Source of the DNA: an uncultured Candidatus Saccharibacteria bacterium
Lineage (GTDB): Bacteria; Patescibacteriota; Saccharimonadia; Saccharimonadales; Saccharimonadaceae
Assembly: GCA_948614045.1 (NCBI GenBank)
Contig: CAPFSK010000016.1
Location: 1 to 8,274, forward strand
Length of the DNA stretch: 8,274 bases
Direction: 5' to 3'
Below are positions 1-6,166 of this stretch, one piece after another (positions within the stretch are counted from its first letter, which is position 1; the number at the start of each line of letters is the position of its first letter). The position numbers and the translations under genes were made by a program. Below the pieces are notes generated by a model, which worked only from the letters and a program-made list of their open reading frames with translations, did no database searches and was not told the DNA's origin.

Positions 1-51
1 AAGCTTCTGGATTGCTAGGGTTAAAATACAGGATTATAAAACACCCAATCC

Positions 52-1611
52 CTACATCCATACAACCTTCAACCCCTTTTTCGCCTTTCTCACTTCTACC
101 TTTTTCACCCCTTCCAACATCTCATACTCCCCCTCCGCCTGAATCATTACATTTCCCCGCTGTTTAAACTTAATTATATCCCCACGCGTCTTCTTCCCCG
201 GCACCCGCAATAACACGCTACATGCCATAAACCCCACAAGTCGCCAAAATCCCCCCAATCTCACCGTCGTACTCCGAAACTCCAATGGCTTCTTATAATA
301 CTTACCTCCGCGCATCAACTTCGCCAACGTCGGCCCATTCACTGCAATATAATCCGTCGCGCCCCTCTTAAATCGATTCTTATCCTCTTTCTCGACCGCA
401 CACGCCACGTTCTTCTTGCCCTTACTCTTCCTCCGCTCCACAACTTCCGCCCCCTCAATAATAATCTCCGGCATCTCCTGCGCGTGTTTATCATGCGTCT
501 TTTTACCAGAGCCCAGCCCAACTACCTTATCTTGCGCCTTAATCCTCACATTCAAAAGCTTCGTCTTCGCTTCCGCTCCTGCAACCGCCAACCTCGCCTT
601 CGTCTGCGTACCCGCCTGCAGCATCTTCGCTTGTGCTCCAGTCTTCATCTCAAGTAACTGCTGTTTCCTTGCCGTCTTAAGTAGCTTCTTAAATTTCTTC
701 TGTTCCGCCCGTTTTTCTGCCTCCACTGCCGCCAGCTCGCTCTGCTCCGCATTCCGCGTAGCCTTCACTGCCCTAGACTCCCGCTTCAAGCCCGCAGCAG
801 CCTTCTTCTCATTCTTTGCCTTAGTCTTCTTCTTTGGTTTCTCCTCCGATACCGTAAACACCGCCTTGCGTTCCTCCGCCGCTACCTCTTTTTTCCCCTT
901 AACATCTTTCTTCCCAGTCTCCTCTTGCGCAGTTTCCGCCACCTCTAGTACATCCGGCGCCTCCACCGTCACTCCTGCAACATGTCGCACTTCCTTTATC
1001 TTCCCCTCAGGCAAAAATTCCCGTTTCCGATTCCGGAAATACCACTTTGCCAGCGTAAAAATCGAAAAAACCAAATGCTTCTTACCGGTTTTCAATTTTT
1101 CTCGCACTTTTGGCTCATCAAACACCGCCGTCGACTCCGCAAACAGACCCAAAGACACATAACATGGAGCATATCGCCAGTACTTACCATCCACTTTCAC
1201 CTCTAATGGATAAATCTCTTTTGTTTTTTCAGCTTCATAGCGCTCAACGATCTCCGTCACCCCGCCAACATATTCTCCGCCATATTCAACCGCCCGCTTC
1301 GACTTCAACATCCGCGCAAAATCATTAAAATTCCCATATCCCAGCACTCCAAGAGCAACATCTTTCCCTGACCGCATAACGCCATTTACCGCCATTGACG
1401 CCGTCCCGTCTCCCCCTGCCGCAACCACCAAATCCCCATCACTCAAAATCTTCGCCAACTCATCAGCATTTTCATGCAGACGCATCGCCTTCACCTCATA
1501 TTTCCCTACGAGCCAACCTGACAATTTCCGCGCCGGCGCCAAAACCTCTTTCGCCACCGCCGCGTGCTTTGAACTTCGTGGATTATAGACAACAATTAAT
1601 TTCTTCAGCAC
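52..1611 (-). CDS. Diacylglycerol kinase catalytic-domain protein with large Lys/Ala/Glu-rich insertion
   Basis: Members of the DAGK/YegS/LCB5 family transfer phosphate from ATP to diacylglycerol or related lipids at the inner membrane face. The N-terminus (MLKKLIVVYNPRSS) has the family's first strand and Asn-Pro loop, GGDGT at residues 66-70 is the nucleotide-binding signature, and GYGNFNDFAR at 91-100 matches the usual GTxNDFAR. The fold resumes at about 418 and ends with QAEGE (491-495), where the family usually has Q-x-DGE, so a normally acidic position is Ala-Glu. Between about 220 and 415 there is a low-complexity, highly charged, probably helical or disordered insertion, making 519 residues against the family's usual ~300. 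The start is GTG at 1611, 14 nt after the pilin-like gene, with a G-rich stretch (GGGGGTG) just upstream. It is the last gene of the rpoD unit. Family confidence is high; the lipid substrate is unknown. Confidence 0.85.
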   Translation of the reverse strand: MLKKLIVVYNPRSSKHAAVAKEVLAPARKLSGWLVGKYEVKAMRLHENADELAKILSDGDLVVAAGGDGTASMAVNGVMRSGKDVALGVLGYGNFNDFARMLKSKRAVEYGGEYVGGVTEIVERYEAEKTKEIYPLEVKVDGKYWRYAPCYVSLGLFAESTAVFDEPKVREKLKTGKKHLVFSIFTLAKWYFRNRKREFLPEGKIKEVRHVAGVTVEAPDVLEVAETAQEETGKKDVKGKKEVAAEERKAVFTVSEEKPKKKTKAKNEKKAAAGLKRESRAVKATRNAEQSELAAVEAEKRAEQKKFKKLLKTARKQQLLEMKTGAQAKMLQAGTQTKARLAVAGAEAKTKLLNVRIKAQDKVVGLGSGKKTHDKHAQEMPEIIIEGAEVVERRKSKGKKNVACAVEKEDKNRFKRGATDYIAVNGPTLAKLMRGGKYYKKPLEFRSTTVRLGGFWRLVGFMACSVLLRVPGKKTRGDIIKFKQRGNVMIQAEGEYEMLEGVKKVEVRKAKKGLKVVWM

Positions 1612-1625
1612 TCACTACACCCCCA

Positions 1626-1979
1626 CTAAATACCATCAAACCCAGGAATCAAGAACTTCAATATCATAAACAACATCGCCCAAGCCGCCAAACCGATCGA
1701 GATCTCTATGAGTCGCATCTTCGCTCGCGCCACTTGCTGCGGATTATCCCGCGCCGTCAAATACAACACCCCAGCAATCACCACCCCGAGTGTCGCCGCC
1801 GCCCCAAGACCATACAGCAAAATATTCACCACTAATTTCAATAATCCATCAATCCCGTCCACATTTTTTAAAACATTCGTATCCGGCGCATCCGCATACA
1901 CTGAACCCGCCGTAACAAGCGACGCCAACGACAACATCCCCACCATCACCACCGCTTTTACTTTCGCTAGCTTCTTCAT
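1626..1979 (-). CDS. Small two-helix membrane protein, TrbC/VirB2-type pilin-like
   Basis: The 117-residue product has a Lys-containing N-terminus, a hydrophobic core (about 9-24) and a likely signal-peptidase site after VYA (27-29). The mature part has two hydrophobic segments, about 45-73 and 92-110, joined by a basic loop (TARDNPQQVARAKMR). Signal peptide plus two helices with a short positive loop is the layout of TrbC/VirB2 conjugative pilins, and comparable short proteins are common in Saccharibacteria and other CPR genomes. The call rests on topology, not on a signature motif. Its Shine-Dalgarno (TAGGAG) overlaps the rpoD stop codon, with ATG 8 nt after that stop, so translation is probably coupled to rpoD. 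No other type IV secretion genes are visible, so it could instead be an unrelated small membrane protein. Confidence 0.6.
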   Translation of the reverse strand: MKKLAKVKAVVMVGMLSLASLVTAGSVYADAPDTNVLKNVDGIDGLLKLVVNILLYGLGAAATLGVVIAGVLYLTARDNPQQVARAKMRLIEISIGLAAWAMLFMILKFLIPGFDGI

Positions 1980-1987
1980 AAAATCTC

Positions 1988-2959
1988 CTATTTCAAATAC
2001 CCATGCAGTTTCTTTGTCTGCTTATGCTTACGCAACTTCGACAAAGCTTTCGCCTCAATCTGCCGAATTCGCTCCCGGGTCACCGAGAACTCATTCCCAA
2101 CTTCTTCCAGCGTATGCGGCCGTCCACCCCCAATTCCAAACCTCAACCGAATAATCTTCTGTTCCCGTTCACTCAATGTCGTCAAAATCTCCGCAATCTG
2201 CTCCTTGAGAATCTGATTCGCCGTCGCATCTTCTGGCGAATCCCGCTCACTATCTTCCACAAAGTCCCCCAACACGGATTCTTCATCATCTCCATCCCTA
2301 CCAACACTCGCGTCCAAGCTCGCAATATCCTGCTTAATTCGCATCACATATTCAATCTTATCGACATCCATCCCCATTGCTTCCGCAATTTCCTCATTCG
2401 TCGGCTCACGATTCAGCTCTTGTGTCAGTCGCCGCGTCGTCCGAAGAACCTTATTAATCGTCTCTACCATATGCACCGGAATCCGAATCGTCCGCGCCTG
2501 ATCAGCAATCGCCCGTGTAATCGCCTGCCGAATCCACCACGTCGCATACGTCGAAAACTTAAAGCCTTTATCCGGATCAAACTTCTCTACTGCGCGAAGC
2601 AATCCCGTATTCCCCTCTTGAATCAAATCTAAGAAGTCCAAACCCCGCCCACCATATCGCTTTGCAATACTCACAACCAACCGCATATTTGCCTCAGCGA
2701 GCTTATCTTTCGCCTTTTTATCACCATCCATCGCCCGCTTCGCGAGATCCAGCTCCTCCTCTTGCGTCAACAGCGGAATCTTACCAATTTCACGCAAATA
2801 CATCCGCACCGAGTCATCCGCAAACGCATCGACATTATCCGCCGTAATCGCGAGCTCTTCATCCGAAAGTTCGTCCTCTGCCGCTAATTCATCTGCTTCA
2901 GGTTCCCCCAAGTCCAAAGCCGCATTTTTATTCTTTAAGATTTCTTCATCATTATCCAT
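1988..2959 (-). CDS. rpoD: Primary RNA polymerase sigma factor (sigma-70/SigA, short form)
   Basis: This is the housekeeping sigma factor, directing RNA polymerase to -10/-35 promoters. Region 1.2 starts near residue 49 (DSVRMYLREIGKIPLLT). Region 2 spans about 83-155, with DLIQEGN at 111-117 and the -10-reading, DNA-melting segment FSTYATWWIRQAITRAI at 135-151. Region 3 spans about 158-235. Region 4 spans about 252-320, with the helix-turn-helix around TLEEVGNEFSVTRERIRQIE. At 323 residues it lacks region 1.1; the first 48 residues are merely acidic. Such short primary sigmas are usual outside Proteobacteria. The ATG at 2959 is the only in-frame Met before residue 53 and lies 8 nt after a perfect TATAAT, with no Shine-Dalgarno, implying a leaderless mRNA. 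It is followed by the pilin-like and DAGK genes, and preceded by a candidate 6S-like RNA gene. Confidence 0.98.
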   Translation of the reverse strand: MDNDEEILKNKNAALDLGEPEADELAAEDELSDEELAITADNVDAFADDSVRMYLREIGKIPLLTQEEELDLAKRAMDGDKKAKDKLAEANMRLVVSIAKRYGGRGLDFLDLIQEGNTGLLRAVEKFDPDKGFKFSTYATWWIRQAITRAIADQARTIRIPVHMVETINKVLRTTRRLTQELNREPTNEEIAEAMGMDVDKIEYVMRIKQDIASLDASVGRDGDDEESVLGDFVEDSERDSPEDATANQILKEQIAEILTTLSEREQKIIRLRFGIGGGRPHTLEEVGNEFSVTRERIRQIEAKALSKLRKHKQTKKLHGYLK

Positions 2960-2967
2960 TACAACAC

Positions 2968-2995
2968 ATTATACTAAAATCTCTGTTTTTTACAA
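2968..2995 (-). promoter_or_regulatory. rpoD promoter (leaderless)
   Basis: On the minus strand, a -35-like TTGTAA (2990-2995) is separated by 16 bp from a perfect -10 TATAAT (2968-2973). The -10 is followed by GTGTTGTA and then the rpoD ATG at 2959. With transcription starting 6-8 nt after the -10, the mRNA would begin within 0-2 nt of the start codon. The TATAATGTGTT core is shared with other promoters in the window. Confidence 0.75.
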
Positions 2996-3012
2996 CTCCC
3001 CGCCAACTCCGC

Positions 3013-3043
3013 ACAAAATAGGACACTGCTCGGTAGTGTCCTA
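3013..3043 (-). terminator. Intrinsic terminator of the structured RNA, overlapping its closing stem
   Basis: On the minus strand, TAGGACACT (3043-3035), a 7-nt loop and AGTGTCCTA (3027-3019) form a perfect 9-bp stem followed by TTTTGTG. The 5' arm is also part of the 3' strand of the structured RNA's closing stem (3048-3036), so the two helices exclude each other. Confidence 0.65.
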
Positions 3044-3203
3044 AACAACCTTCTACGACAAGTATAGCCATGCACTTTCAAAGCAACATAGTACCCAGGC
3101 CGAGAGCAGTGCCCTAGCATCCCGGGTCGTACATTACCAAAAGCACAAAAATTACCATATTACCAGAGCTATACTCTTAAAATCGTTCAATTGTTTAGGA
3201 CAC
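3019..3203 (-). ncRNA. Candidate structured RNA, 6S-RNA-like, between dnaG and rpoD
   Basis: Read on the minus strand, the RNA is closed by a perfect 13-bp stem (3203-3191 with 3048-3036, GTGTCCTAAACAA). Inward, a second 8-bp stem pairs 3175-3168 with 3068-3061 (AGTATAGC/GCTATACT). Then comes a large asymmetric bubble: its 5' side (3167-3133) has three TGGTAAT motifs, and its 3' side (3090-3069) can form a small hairpin. Beyond it is a GC-rich terminal stem (3132-3121 with 3099-3091) and an apical loop. A perfect extended -10 places the transcription start at about 3203-3200, exactly at the closing stem, and a terminator follows, giving ~190 nt. Closing stem, central bubble and terminal stem-loop at this length is the 6S RNA plan, an RNA that binds the RpoD holoenzyme, and rpoD lies next door. 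I see the pairing; the 6S identity is inference. The alternative is an attenuator leader for rpoD. Confidence 0.6.
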
Positions 3204-3207
3204 CCCT

Positions 3208-3216
3208 ATTATATCA
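3208..3216 (-). promoter_or_regulatory. Extended -10 promoter of the structured RNA
   Basis: The minus strand reads TGATATAAT, a perfect -10 with the TG of an extended -10. No convincing -35 is present 17 bp upstream. A start 6-8 nt downstream falls at 3203-3200, the first bases of the RNA's closing stem. The promoter lies about 20 nt beyond the dnaG stop codon. Confidence 0.65.
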
Positions 3217-3223
3217 CGCTTGA

Positions 3224-3239
3224 GCCTACCCGCCTACCC
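3224..3239 (-). repeat. Tandem 8-bp duplication across the dnaG stop codon
   Basis: GGGTAGGC is repeated twice directly on the minus strand, so the TAG stop context of dnaG is duplicated. It may be a small slippage event; no function is evident. Confidence 0.5.
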
Positions 3240-4847
3240 CTTTTTCAACACCATAATCCTCTTCAAAATTTCTGCCTGCCGCTCTTGGTCCTCCTCGCTA
3301 TCCCCCAATGCTTCCATCTCTCGCGTCAACCTCCCAACCTCCTCTTTCGCACTTTCTGCCTTCAGTCTCTTCAGCAACTCCCGCGCTTCCGCCTCTAGTG
3401 CCTCTTTCGTCCACCCGCTATAGCGCGCATCATACACTAATTCCAACTCCGCAATCTTCACCTCATTTTCCGTCACCTCCACCCCCTTTATCTCTGTCAC
3501 CCCGCCATATAGCACGATCGCCTGCAAACTGTCCTTAATCCCCTGCAAAACATCACTCTCCGTCCCCGCTTCCACCTTCTTTAATCTCTTCGGCGGCTCT
3601 ACAATCTTCTGTTCTCTAAGGTCCTCAATACTACAATCCAGCTTTCGCGCCACCTGCTGCTCATAATGCTTCCGCTCCACCGCGTGCGGCACATTCCGAA
3701 GTAACTTCATCGCCACATCCGCATACTCTCGCTTCCCTACCCCCGTACTCAGATCCAGATTCTCCTCATACTTATCTAGCAGCCAATCCACCGCCGGTCG
3801 CGGTTTCGCTACTGCCTCCTGCCACAACTTTTCGCTTTTCTGAATTAGTTCATCTGGATCTTTCGCCCCATGATAATCCGAAATCACACTCAAATTCACC
3901 CCCAAATCCCCCGCCATCATAATCGCCCGTTCCGTCGCTTTCACCCCCGCCGCATCTCCATCATACGCCAACCTCACATCCGGCGTCAATCTCGACAAAA
4001 TCTTCAAATGATTTTCCGTCATCGCCGTCCCGCTCGTCGCCACCGCCTCGCGCACCCCTGCCTGGTGTGACGAAATCACATCCATATTCCCCTCCACAAT
4101 CACCACGTAGCCATTCTGCCGAATACTCTCTTTCGCCTGTTCCAGCCCAAAAATAAACCGTCCCTTATTGAACAATAATGTCTCCGGCGTGTTCAAATAT
4201 TTTGGCTCCCCTTGACCCAAAATCCGCGCCGTATAACCAATCACACCCCCCGTATCGATAAACGGCACCATCATCCTCCCCCGAAACATATCCCCGCCAA
4301 ACCGATTCAACACTCCCGCCGCATCCATCTCCGACTTCTTATACCCCTTTTTCGTCAAAAACTGCAATAATGCCTTCCCCTGATTTGGCGAATACCCAAT
4401 CCGAAACGTCTGCGCCGTTCCTTTGGTCATATTTCGCTTCTCAAAGACATAGCGACAAACTTTCTCATTTTTCGTCAAACAATACTGATAAAATCGACAG
4501 CTCAGCTCAAGTAATTCCCGTACCCGTTTCTTCCGTTCTGCGACCTTCCGATTACCACCGCTATAACGCTTCAGCTCCACTCCCGCCTGCATCGCCAATT
4601 TCTCCATCGCCTCCCGAAACGACACCCCCTCTACTTCCATAATAAAGCTAAAAATATCACCACCCTTATTCGCCGAAAAATCGTGCCAAATCCCCTTTTC
4701 TGGCGACACCATAAACGACGGCGTCTTGTCCACACCCCAAGGCGACCGCCCCTTCAGACTCCGTCCCGCACGTTTCAACTCAATATACTGCCCTACCACA
4801 TCTTCAATCGGCAACCGCGCCCGAATCTCCTCCTTCGCATCCTCCAT
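3234..4847 (-). CDS. dnaG: DNA primase DnaG lacking zinc-binding ligands
   Basis: DnaG makes the RNA primers for replication. The N-terminal CHC2-type domain is present by context (KTPSFMVSPEKGIWHDFSAN then GGD), but the usual Cys-x2-His and Cys-x2-Cys ligands are Ser35, Gly38, Asp56 and Ala59, so no zinc can be held in the standard way. The RNA polymerase core follows, with KYLNTPETLLFNKG at 216-229. The TOPRIM domain has VVIVEGNMDVI (248-258, catalytic Glu252) and AYDGDAAG (294-301, Asp296 and Asp298), so catalysis looks intact. A C-terminal helicase-binding-like region is weakly defined after ~350 and the tail is charged and helical. At 537 residues it is slightly short (typically ~580). 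The ATG at 4847 lies 6 nt after TATACT, implying leaderless translation. It is divergent from the gene at 5032 and upstream of the 6S-like RNA and rpoD. Confidence 0.96.
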   Translation of the reverse strand: MEDAKEEIRARLPIEDVVGQYIELKRAGRSLKGRSPWGVDKTPSFMVSPEKGIWHDFSANKGGDIFSFIMEVEGVSFREAMEKLAMQAGVELKRYSGGNRKVAERKKRVRELLELSCRFYQYCLTKNEKVCRYVFEKRNMTKGTAQTFRIGYSPNQGKALLQFLTKKGYKKSEMDAAGVLNRFGGDMFRGRMMVPFIDTGGVIGYTARILGQGEPKYLNTPETLLFNKGRFIFGLEQAKESIRQNGYVVIVEGNMDVISSHQAGVREAVATSGTAMTENHLKILSRLTPDVRLAYDGDAAGVKATERAIMMAGDLGVNLSVISDYHGAKDPDELIQKSEKLWQEAVAKPRPAVDWLLDKYEENLDLSTGVGKREYADVAMKLLRNVPHAVERKHYEQQVARKLDCSIEDLREQKIVEPPKRLKKVEAGTESDVLQGIKDSLQAIVLYGGVTEIKGVEVTENEVKIAELELVYDARYSGWTKEALEAEARELLKRLKAESAKEEVGRLTREMEALGDSEEDQERQAEILKRIMVLKKG

Positions 4848-4853
4848 ACTTTC

Positions 4854-4862
4854 AGTATAGCA
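4854..4862 (-). promoter_or_regulatory. dnaG proximal promoter, extended -10, leaderless
   Basis: The minus strand has TGCTATACT followed by GAAAGT and the dnaG ATG at 4847. Six nt between -10 and ATG puts the predicted transcription start at or next to the start codon. No Shine-Dalgarno lies upstream. Confidence 0.6.
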
Positions 4863-4870
4863 TATCTATA

Positions 4871-4881
4871 AACACATTATA
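4871..4881 (-). promoter_or_regulatory. Second possible dnaG promoter with TATAATGTGTT
   Basis: The minus strand has a perfect TATAAT (4881-4876) plus GTGTT, the same 11-mer as the rpoD promoter and the plus-strand promoter at 5020. Transcription from here would give dnaG a leader of roughly 20-25 nt. It may work alongside the proximal box or be a relic of a duplicated promoter. Confidence 0.4.
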
Positions 4882-4892
4882 ATCGACATATT

Positions 4893-5007
4893 GAGTATAA
4901 TCGGGCCTTTCGGGAATCTCCGGAGGCTACGGCCGAGGACGAAGATGCGCGACACCCGCGACGGCGGGCTGGCGCGACATCGTGTCCCGAAAAGCTCGAT
5001 TATACTC
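4893..5007. repeat. Inner 115-bp palindromic element with 23-bp arms
   Basis: The arms are 4893-4915 and 4985-5007. They are perfect over the outer 11 bp (GAGTATAATCG) and differ at two positions in the next 12, one of which is a wobble pair in plus-strand RNA. The GC-rich interior is also structured: GGC-TACG-GCC is a UNCG-type tetraloop hairpin (4926-4935), and CCCGC-GACG-GCGGG (4955-4968) sits inside further pairing between GATGCGCG and CGCGACATC. Each arm holds a TATAAT pointing inward. There is no U-run and no clear target-site duplication. It may be a small structured RNA, a MITE-like palindromic unit, or a regulatory cruciform. I recognise no known RNA family. Confidence 0.6.
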
Positions 5008-5016
5008 GCCCTGCTG

Positions 5017-5030
5017 TGTTATAATGTGTT
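5017..5030 (+). promoter_or_regulatory. Extended -10 promoter of the plus-strand gene, leaderless
   Basis: TGTTATAAT (TGnTATAAT, -10 at 5020-5025) is followed by GTGTTT and the ATG at 5032. The 6-nt spacing predicts a start at the A of ATG. No good -35 is seen 17 bp upstream. Confidence 0.65.
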
Positions 5031-5031
5031 T

Positions 5032-5652
5032 ATGGATAGCCTTGAATACTTGAATCAAATCTCCAAATCCAACCGCCCGGTAAAAAAGTCCTCCGGTGAC
5101 GTCTCCAAGACTACAATTATCAAAATCGCCGCTGGCGGCATCGTCCTTTTTGTCCTCATCATCGCTTTCGGTAGTCTCCTTGGCAATCTTAGTAGCAAAG
5201 TTGGGAACACCACCAAGCAACTCTACTCTCGCACCGACCAGGTTAACTCTACCCTCAGAACCTATAACAAATCCCTCAAATCTTCCCGCCTTCGCGCTAT
5301 TGGCTCCTCCCTGCAAACCGTCCTCACCGGCGCCTCAAACCAACTCAAAGATTACTACAGCAACAAAGGTACCAAAAGCGAAGACCTAAAACTCACCGGC
5401 AAAACCGCTGAAGAGGAAGAATCTCTTGTTTCCAACCTTAATCTTTCCCTAGAAAACGCCAAGCTCAACGGCATTCTTGATCGCACCTACGATAACCAAA
5501 TCAACCTCCAGGTCTCCCTGCTTCTCTCTCTAACCTCCCAAGTCATTTCTCGCACCAAGGACAAAAAACTCCTCGAAATCGTCGAACCGCTTCATAGTAG
5601 CCTCATGACCATCCACGAAAACCTCGAAGCCTATTCCAATCCTGGCGACTAA
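5032..5652 (+). CDS. Membrane-anchored helical protein of unknown function
   Basis: I do not recognise this 206-residue protein. It has a short polar cytoplasmic-type N-terminus (1-27, basic near SNRPVKK), one transmembrane helix at about 29-51, and a Ser/Leu/Asn/Lys-rich, probably alpha-helical and possibly coiled-coil domain facing outward. There are no cysteines and no catalytic motif. The reading frame is open further upstream to 4891, but that extension crosses the palindromic element and gives an Arg-rich, unprotein-like sequence. The ATG at 5032, directly after a -10 box, is the better start. It is the only plus-strand gene, divergent from dnaG and convergent with mscL. Its codons favour C (ACC, TCC, CTC) as expected from C-rich skew of this strand, and unlike the G/A-rich codons of its neighbours. 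An envelope or cell-contact role is possible but unsupported. Confidence 0.75.
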   Translation: MDSLEYLNQISKSNRPVKKSSGDVSKTTIIKIAAGGIVLFVLIIAFGSLLGNLSSKVGNTTKQLYSRTDQVNSTLRTYNKSLKSSRLRAIGSSLQTVLTGASNQLKDYYSNKGTKSEDLKLTGKTAEEEESLVSNLNLSLENAKLNGILDRTYDNQINLQVSLLLSLTSQVISRTKDKKLLEIVEPLHSSLMTIHENLEAYSNPGD

Positions 5653-5673
5653 TTAAGCCCCGCGTCTCATATT

Positions 5674-5729
5674 TGCATTACATTGTACTCACAACGTACA
5701 TACAATGTAATGCACTGCGCTATTTTTTC
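5674..5729 (+). terminator. Hairpin terminator between convergent genes
   Basis: A perfect 14-bp inverted repeat (5674-5687 with 5701-5714, TGCATTACATTGTA) has a 13-nt loop. It is followed on the plus strand by CTGCGCTA and then TTTTTT at 5723-5728, inside the mscL 3' end. It fits termination of the plus-strand gene. On the minus strand no T-run follows, so its effect on mscL is less clear. Confidence 0.65.
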
Positions 5730-6166
5730 TTCTCTTTTACGCGCTCTTTCTCTTTTTTCAAATCCTCTTCCACTTTCTTCGCATTCGCATTCATCTGATT
5801 CAAAAACCTCACAATAATAAATACCACAAACGCTATAATCAGAAAGTTCACAACATTCTGCAAAAAATTTCCATACGCAATATGCGCCGTCGTATCCGCC
5901 CCAAAAATATTCGGCACGTCAATCGCCAATGACGAAAAATCCGCTCCCCCCGCGAGCAAACTAGTAATCGGCATAATAATATCATCCACCAGAGATTTCA
6001 CAATCGTCGTAAACGCACCACCAACCGCCACACCAATCGCCAGCTCCACTACATTCCCGCGATTAATAAATTCCTTGAATTCCTTCATAAACTGACTCTC
6101 GGTCACTTTTTTCACCAACTTCACTGGCGTCACTTCCGGTTCAATTTTCTTTTGCTTCTTACTCAT
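5720..6166 (-). CDS. mscL: Large-conductance mechanosensitive channel MscL
   Basis: MscL is a homopentameric inner-membrane channel that opens under membrane tension to release solutes during osmotic downshock. The amphipathic N-terminal helix (FMKEFKEFINRGNVVELAIGVAVG split over 26-49) leads into the first transmembrane helix (about 39-60) with the family's FKEF-hinge-RGN(V)-xxLAxGV pattern. DDIIMPITSLLAGG follows at 61-74. The second helix is at about 100-121, ending in RFLN, and a Lys/Glu-rich cytoplasmic helix closes the protein. At 148 residues it is a little longer than the usual ~135 because of a ~24-residue charged N-terminal extension. The ATG at 6166 overlaps the end of the upstream gene by 8 nt and has a Shine-Dalgarno (GAGGAAGG). 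It is the last gene of the orn operon. Confidence 0.95.
   Translation of the reverse strand: MSKKQKKIEPEVTPVKLVKKVTESQFMKEFKEFINRGNVVELAIGVAVGGAFTTIVKSLVDDIIMPITSLLAGGADFSSLAIDVPNIFGADTTAHIAYGNFLQNVVNFLIIAFVVFIIVRFLNQMNANAKKVEEDLKKEKERVKEKKK

Larger units (their letters stand above)
4868..5033. repeat. Outer inverted repeat of the dnaG / 5032 divergent region
   Basis: A 15-bp inverted repeat has its left arm at 4868-4882 and its right arm at 5019-5033 (TTATAATGTGTTTAT read outward on each strand), with partial similarity continuing as rGATAkGC. Each arm is a -10 box pointing away from the centre, one toward dnaG and one into the plus-strand gene, whose ATG is made by the arm itself. Confidence 0.7.

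Noticed and set aside
1..51. Terminator for the rpoD unit in the first 51 bases
   Set aside because: Only a 5-bp GGATT/AATCC stem with a short T-run is visible on the minus strand, too weak to call. The AAGCTT at position 1 may just be a cloning or cutting boundary.
416..1835. Long plus-strand open frames opposite the DAGK and pilin-like genes
   Set aside because: They are Ser/Pro/Ala- or His/Pro-rich shadows of the minus-strand genes, with no start signals and no domain landmarks.
4893..5007. SRP (4.5S) RNA or RNase P RNA in the palindromic element
   Set aside because: The SRP GGAA tetraloop with its conserved internal loops and the RNase P conserved core are both absent.
4891..5031. N-terminal extension of the plus-strand gene to 4891
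   Set aside because: It would translate the palindromic element into an Arg-rich stretch and ignore the -10 box at 5020-5025 directly before ATG 5032.
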